DNA of 41,404 bases from Sneathiella sp. Lineage in GTDB: Bacteria > Pseudomonadota > Alphaproteobacteria > Sneathiellales > Sneathiellaceae. Every line of letters begins with the position of its first letter. Within the stretch, counting starts at the first letter, position 1. Positions 39,815-41,404 of the stretch are shown in pieces. The notes under the pieces were generated by a model that did not search any database, was not told the DNA's origin, and was given only the letters and a program-made list of their open reading frames with translations. The DNA is taken from assembly GCA_021741195.1 (NCBI GenBank), contig JAIOYL010000008.1, forward strand, positions 1-41,404. Direction: 5' to 3'. The position numbers were made by a program, and so were the translations under genes.

Positions 39815-39904
39815 TGGCGGTCGGTGAGAGATTCGAACTCTCGAAGGGCATTCACCCTTACCGGTTTTCGAGACCGGCGCATTCAACCACTCTGCCAACC
39901 GACC
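39815..39904 (-). tRNA. tRNA-Ser (anticodon CGA)
   Basis: Minus strand GGTCGGTTGGCAGAGTGGTTGAATGCGCCGGTCTCGAAAACCGGTAAGGGTGAATGCCCTTCGAGAGTTCGAATCTCTCACCGACCGCCA: 7-bp acceptor stem, CCGGT-CTCGAAA-ACCGG anticodon arm, long variable arm, encoded CCA. Confidence 0.97.
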
Positions 39905-40143
39905 GCAGTCAAGATATCGCTTAAAAGACCCAATTTGGCTCCGGCGGTATCTCAATTTCTTTGGAAACCGGCTTGTAGCGCATGGTATTTGGCGGCGCAA
40001 GCGGAGAATGGGCCAAAAACTTCAAAAGTGCGCCTGAATCCTGTTGACTTCGTCCGGCCCATAGATATATTGCGCCCTTCAATTGTGGTGCGCTAAGAAA
40101 TCGGTCTTGGCGGCCAATTCATTATGTTTGAAACGGATCAGCT

Positions 40144-40638
40144 ATGTTTGCAGTGATCAAAACCGGCGGCAAGCAATATAAAGTCGCCAAGGACGATGTT
40201 ATCAAGGTGGAACGCCTCGCAGGTGAGGCCGGTGATAACGTACAGCTGGACCAGGTTCTGGCTATCACAGGTGAAGACGGAGCATTGTCCATCGGCGCCC
40301 CGCTCCTGGAAGGGGCTTTTGTCTCGGCAACACTTCTGGAACAGGCCCGTGCCGACAAGATAGTCGTCTTCAAGAAAAAGCGCCGGCAGAACTACCGTCG
40401 CAAGGCCGGTCATCGTCAGGACCTCACGGTTCTTCGCATAACTGATATCGCCGCGAAGGGTGCAAAGAAAGCCGCACCAAAGAAAGCTGCAGAGCCAAAG
40501 GCTGAAGCTGCGCCGAAATCCGAGAAAGCAGAAGCCGCGACAAAAAAGGCGGCTCCTAAAAAAGCAGCCGCGCCTAAAACAGAAACAGCAAAGAAAGCTG
40601 CGCCAGAAGAGGCTGCGGCGAAGAAAACCGAGGAGTAG
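40144..40638 (+). CDS. rplU: 50S ribosomal protein L21 with Lys/Ala-rich C-terminal extension
   Basis: [54 protein letters not shown], followed by about 60 aa of K/A/P/E-rich sequence. Confidence 0.97.
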   Translation: MFAVIKTGGKQYKVAKDDVIKVERLAGEAGDNVQLDQVLAITGEDGALSIGAPLLEGAFVSATLLEQARADKIVVFKKKRRQNYRRKAGHRQDLTVLRITDIAAKGAKKAAPKKAAEPKAEAAPKSEKAEAATKKAAPKKAAAPKTETAKKAAPEEAAAKKTEE

Positions 40639-40643
40639 GTTAG

Positions 40644-40901
40644 ATGGCACATAAGAAAGCTGGTGGTTCATCCCGTAACGGTCGCGACTCCGCGGGTCGC
40701 CGCCTCGGCATCAAGAAATATGGTGGCGAAAAGGTTATCCCGGGCAATATCATTCTGCGCCAGCGCGGCACCAAATGGCACCCGGGCGTGAATGTGGGCA
40801 TTGGCAAGGATCACACCATCTTCGCCGTTACCGATGGTAATGTTAAATTTACCAAGAAAAGTGGCGGAAAGATCTATGTATCCGTAGAGCAGCAGGCATA
40901 A
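40644..40901 (+). CDS. rpmA: 50S ribosomal protein L27
   Basis: [48 protein letters not shown]. Confidence 0.98.
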   Translation: MAHKKAGGSSRNGRDSAGRRLGIKKYGGEKVIPGNIILRQRGTKWHPGVNVGIGKDHTIFAVTDGNVKFTKKSGGKIYVSVEQQA

Positions 40902-40931
40902 CGCCCGCCTCCAACGGTTAAGAGATTGAAG

Positions 40932-40963
40932 AAGGGGAATGGTCCGGCCATTCCCCTTTTTTT
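40932..40963 (+). terminator. Rho-independent terminator after rpmA
   Basis: AAGGGGAATGG-TCCGG-CCATTCCCCTT (11-bp perfect stem) followed by a T-tract. Confidence 0.92.
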
Positions 40964-41020
40964 GTTTGAACGCAGGCCTGTGAGAAAATCCCTGGCCGCG
41001 CAGGATTAGGCAGCAGATTT

Positions 41021-41404
41021 ATGAAATTTTTGGATCAAGCCAAGGTATATCTTCGCTCAGGTAACGGCGGACCCGGCGCCCTCAGTTTCCGGCGGGAGAA
41101 ATTTATCGAGTTCGGCGGCCCCAACGGCGGCGACGGCGGACGCGGCGGCTCGGTCGTGATCGAATGCGTAGATGGCCTCAATACCCTGATCGATTTCCGC
41201 TATCAACAGCATTTTAAGGCCAAAAGCGGTGGCCATGGCATGGGCCAGGATCGCACAGGCGCCGCAGCCGACGACATGGTGATGAGAGTCCCGGTTGGCA
41301 CGCAGGTGTTCGAGGAAGACAATGAAACCCTGATCGCCGACTTTACGGAGGTCGGGCAGCGCGTGACAATATGCAAGGGTGGGGATGGCGGTCGTGGCAA
41401 CGCC
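41021..41404 (+). CDS. obgE: GTPase Obg/CgtA, N-terminal part (truncated by window end)
   Basis: ATGAAATTTTTGGATCAAGCC.. translates to [48 protein letters not shown], the Gly-rich Obg fold; open at the window end. Confidence 0.95.
   Translation, partial: MKFLDQAKVYLRSGNGGPGALSFRREKFIEFGGPNGGDGGRGGSVVIECVDGLNTLIDFRYQQHFKAKSGGHGMGQDRTGAAADDMVMRVPVGTQVFEEDNETLIADFTEVGQRVTICKGGDGGRGNA

Noticed and set aside
39815-39904. tRNA-Ser as a possible integration site for a genomic island
   Set aside because: No integrase, direct repeat of the tRNA 3' end, or island-like genes in the flanking sequence; neighbours are core genes.
39791-40096. 101-aa ORF 'MRPIFQSKWRSVRDSNSRRAFTLTGF...' on the plus strand
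   Set aside because: It reads antisense through tRNA-Ser; 'VRDSNSR' is the usual spurious translation of a tRNA complement.
40461-40638. Tandem-like AAG/GCC-rich sequence as a possible DNA repeat element
   Set aside because: Explained as codon-level low complexity of the L21 Lys/Ala tail.
40138-40671. Minus-strand ORF rich in Cys/Phe/Arg opposite rplU
   Set aside because: Shadow translation of the Lys/Ala repeat tail of L21, not a plausible protein.

Overview
This 41.4 kb window looks like an alphaproteobacterial chromosome segment (taxon inferred from gene content only). It is mostly housekeeping and transport genes, with no mobile element, integrase, phage or CRISPR signature that I could see. 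In order it contains: pheA-like and kdsB-like genes (-); a membrane-anchored cytochrome c and a HisN-type phosphatase (+); a yejA-yejA-yejB-yejE-yejF peptide ABC operon with two tandem substrate-binding proteins, then ghrA-like and LysE-family genes (+); an M17 aminopeptidase, an orphan TAXI-TRAP substrate-binding protein and a signalling-like cluster (-); MarR, HbpS/GlcG and malate synthase G genes (-); a divergent IclR regulator (+); guanine deaminase and an Lrp/AsnC regulator (-); a YnjBCD-like ABC operon with the permease split in two (+); an XRE regulator (-) divergent from a desaturase plus orphan PhnD-like pair (+); a liv operon including a small membrane protein (-); a CydAB/CioAB oxidase with a 35-aa microprotein not resolved by the ORF track (-); tRNA-Ser(CGA) (-); and rplU-rpmA-obg (+, obg truncated by the window end). 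The best candidates for something undescribed are: (i) the minus-strand cluster at 14956-18038, with a receiver-like protein that has lost its catalytic residues, a PilZ protein, an HExxH protein and a protein ending in a FliM/CheZ-like 'FDQEDIDAMFG' tail; and (ii) the 28708-31415 locus, with a DUF5753-like XRE regulator, a membrane desaturase and a PhnD-like protein lacking a signal peptide. All family calls come from reading the translated sequence by eye; no database search was run.
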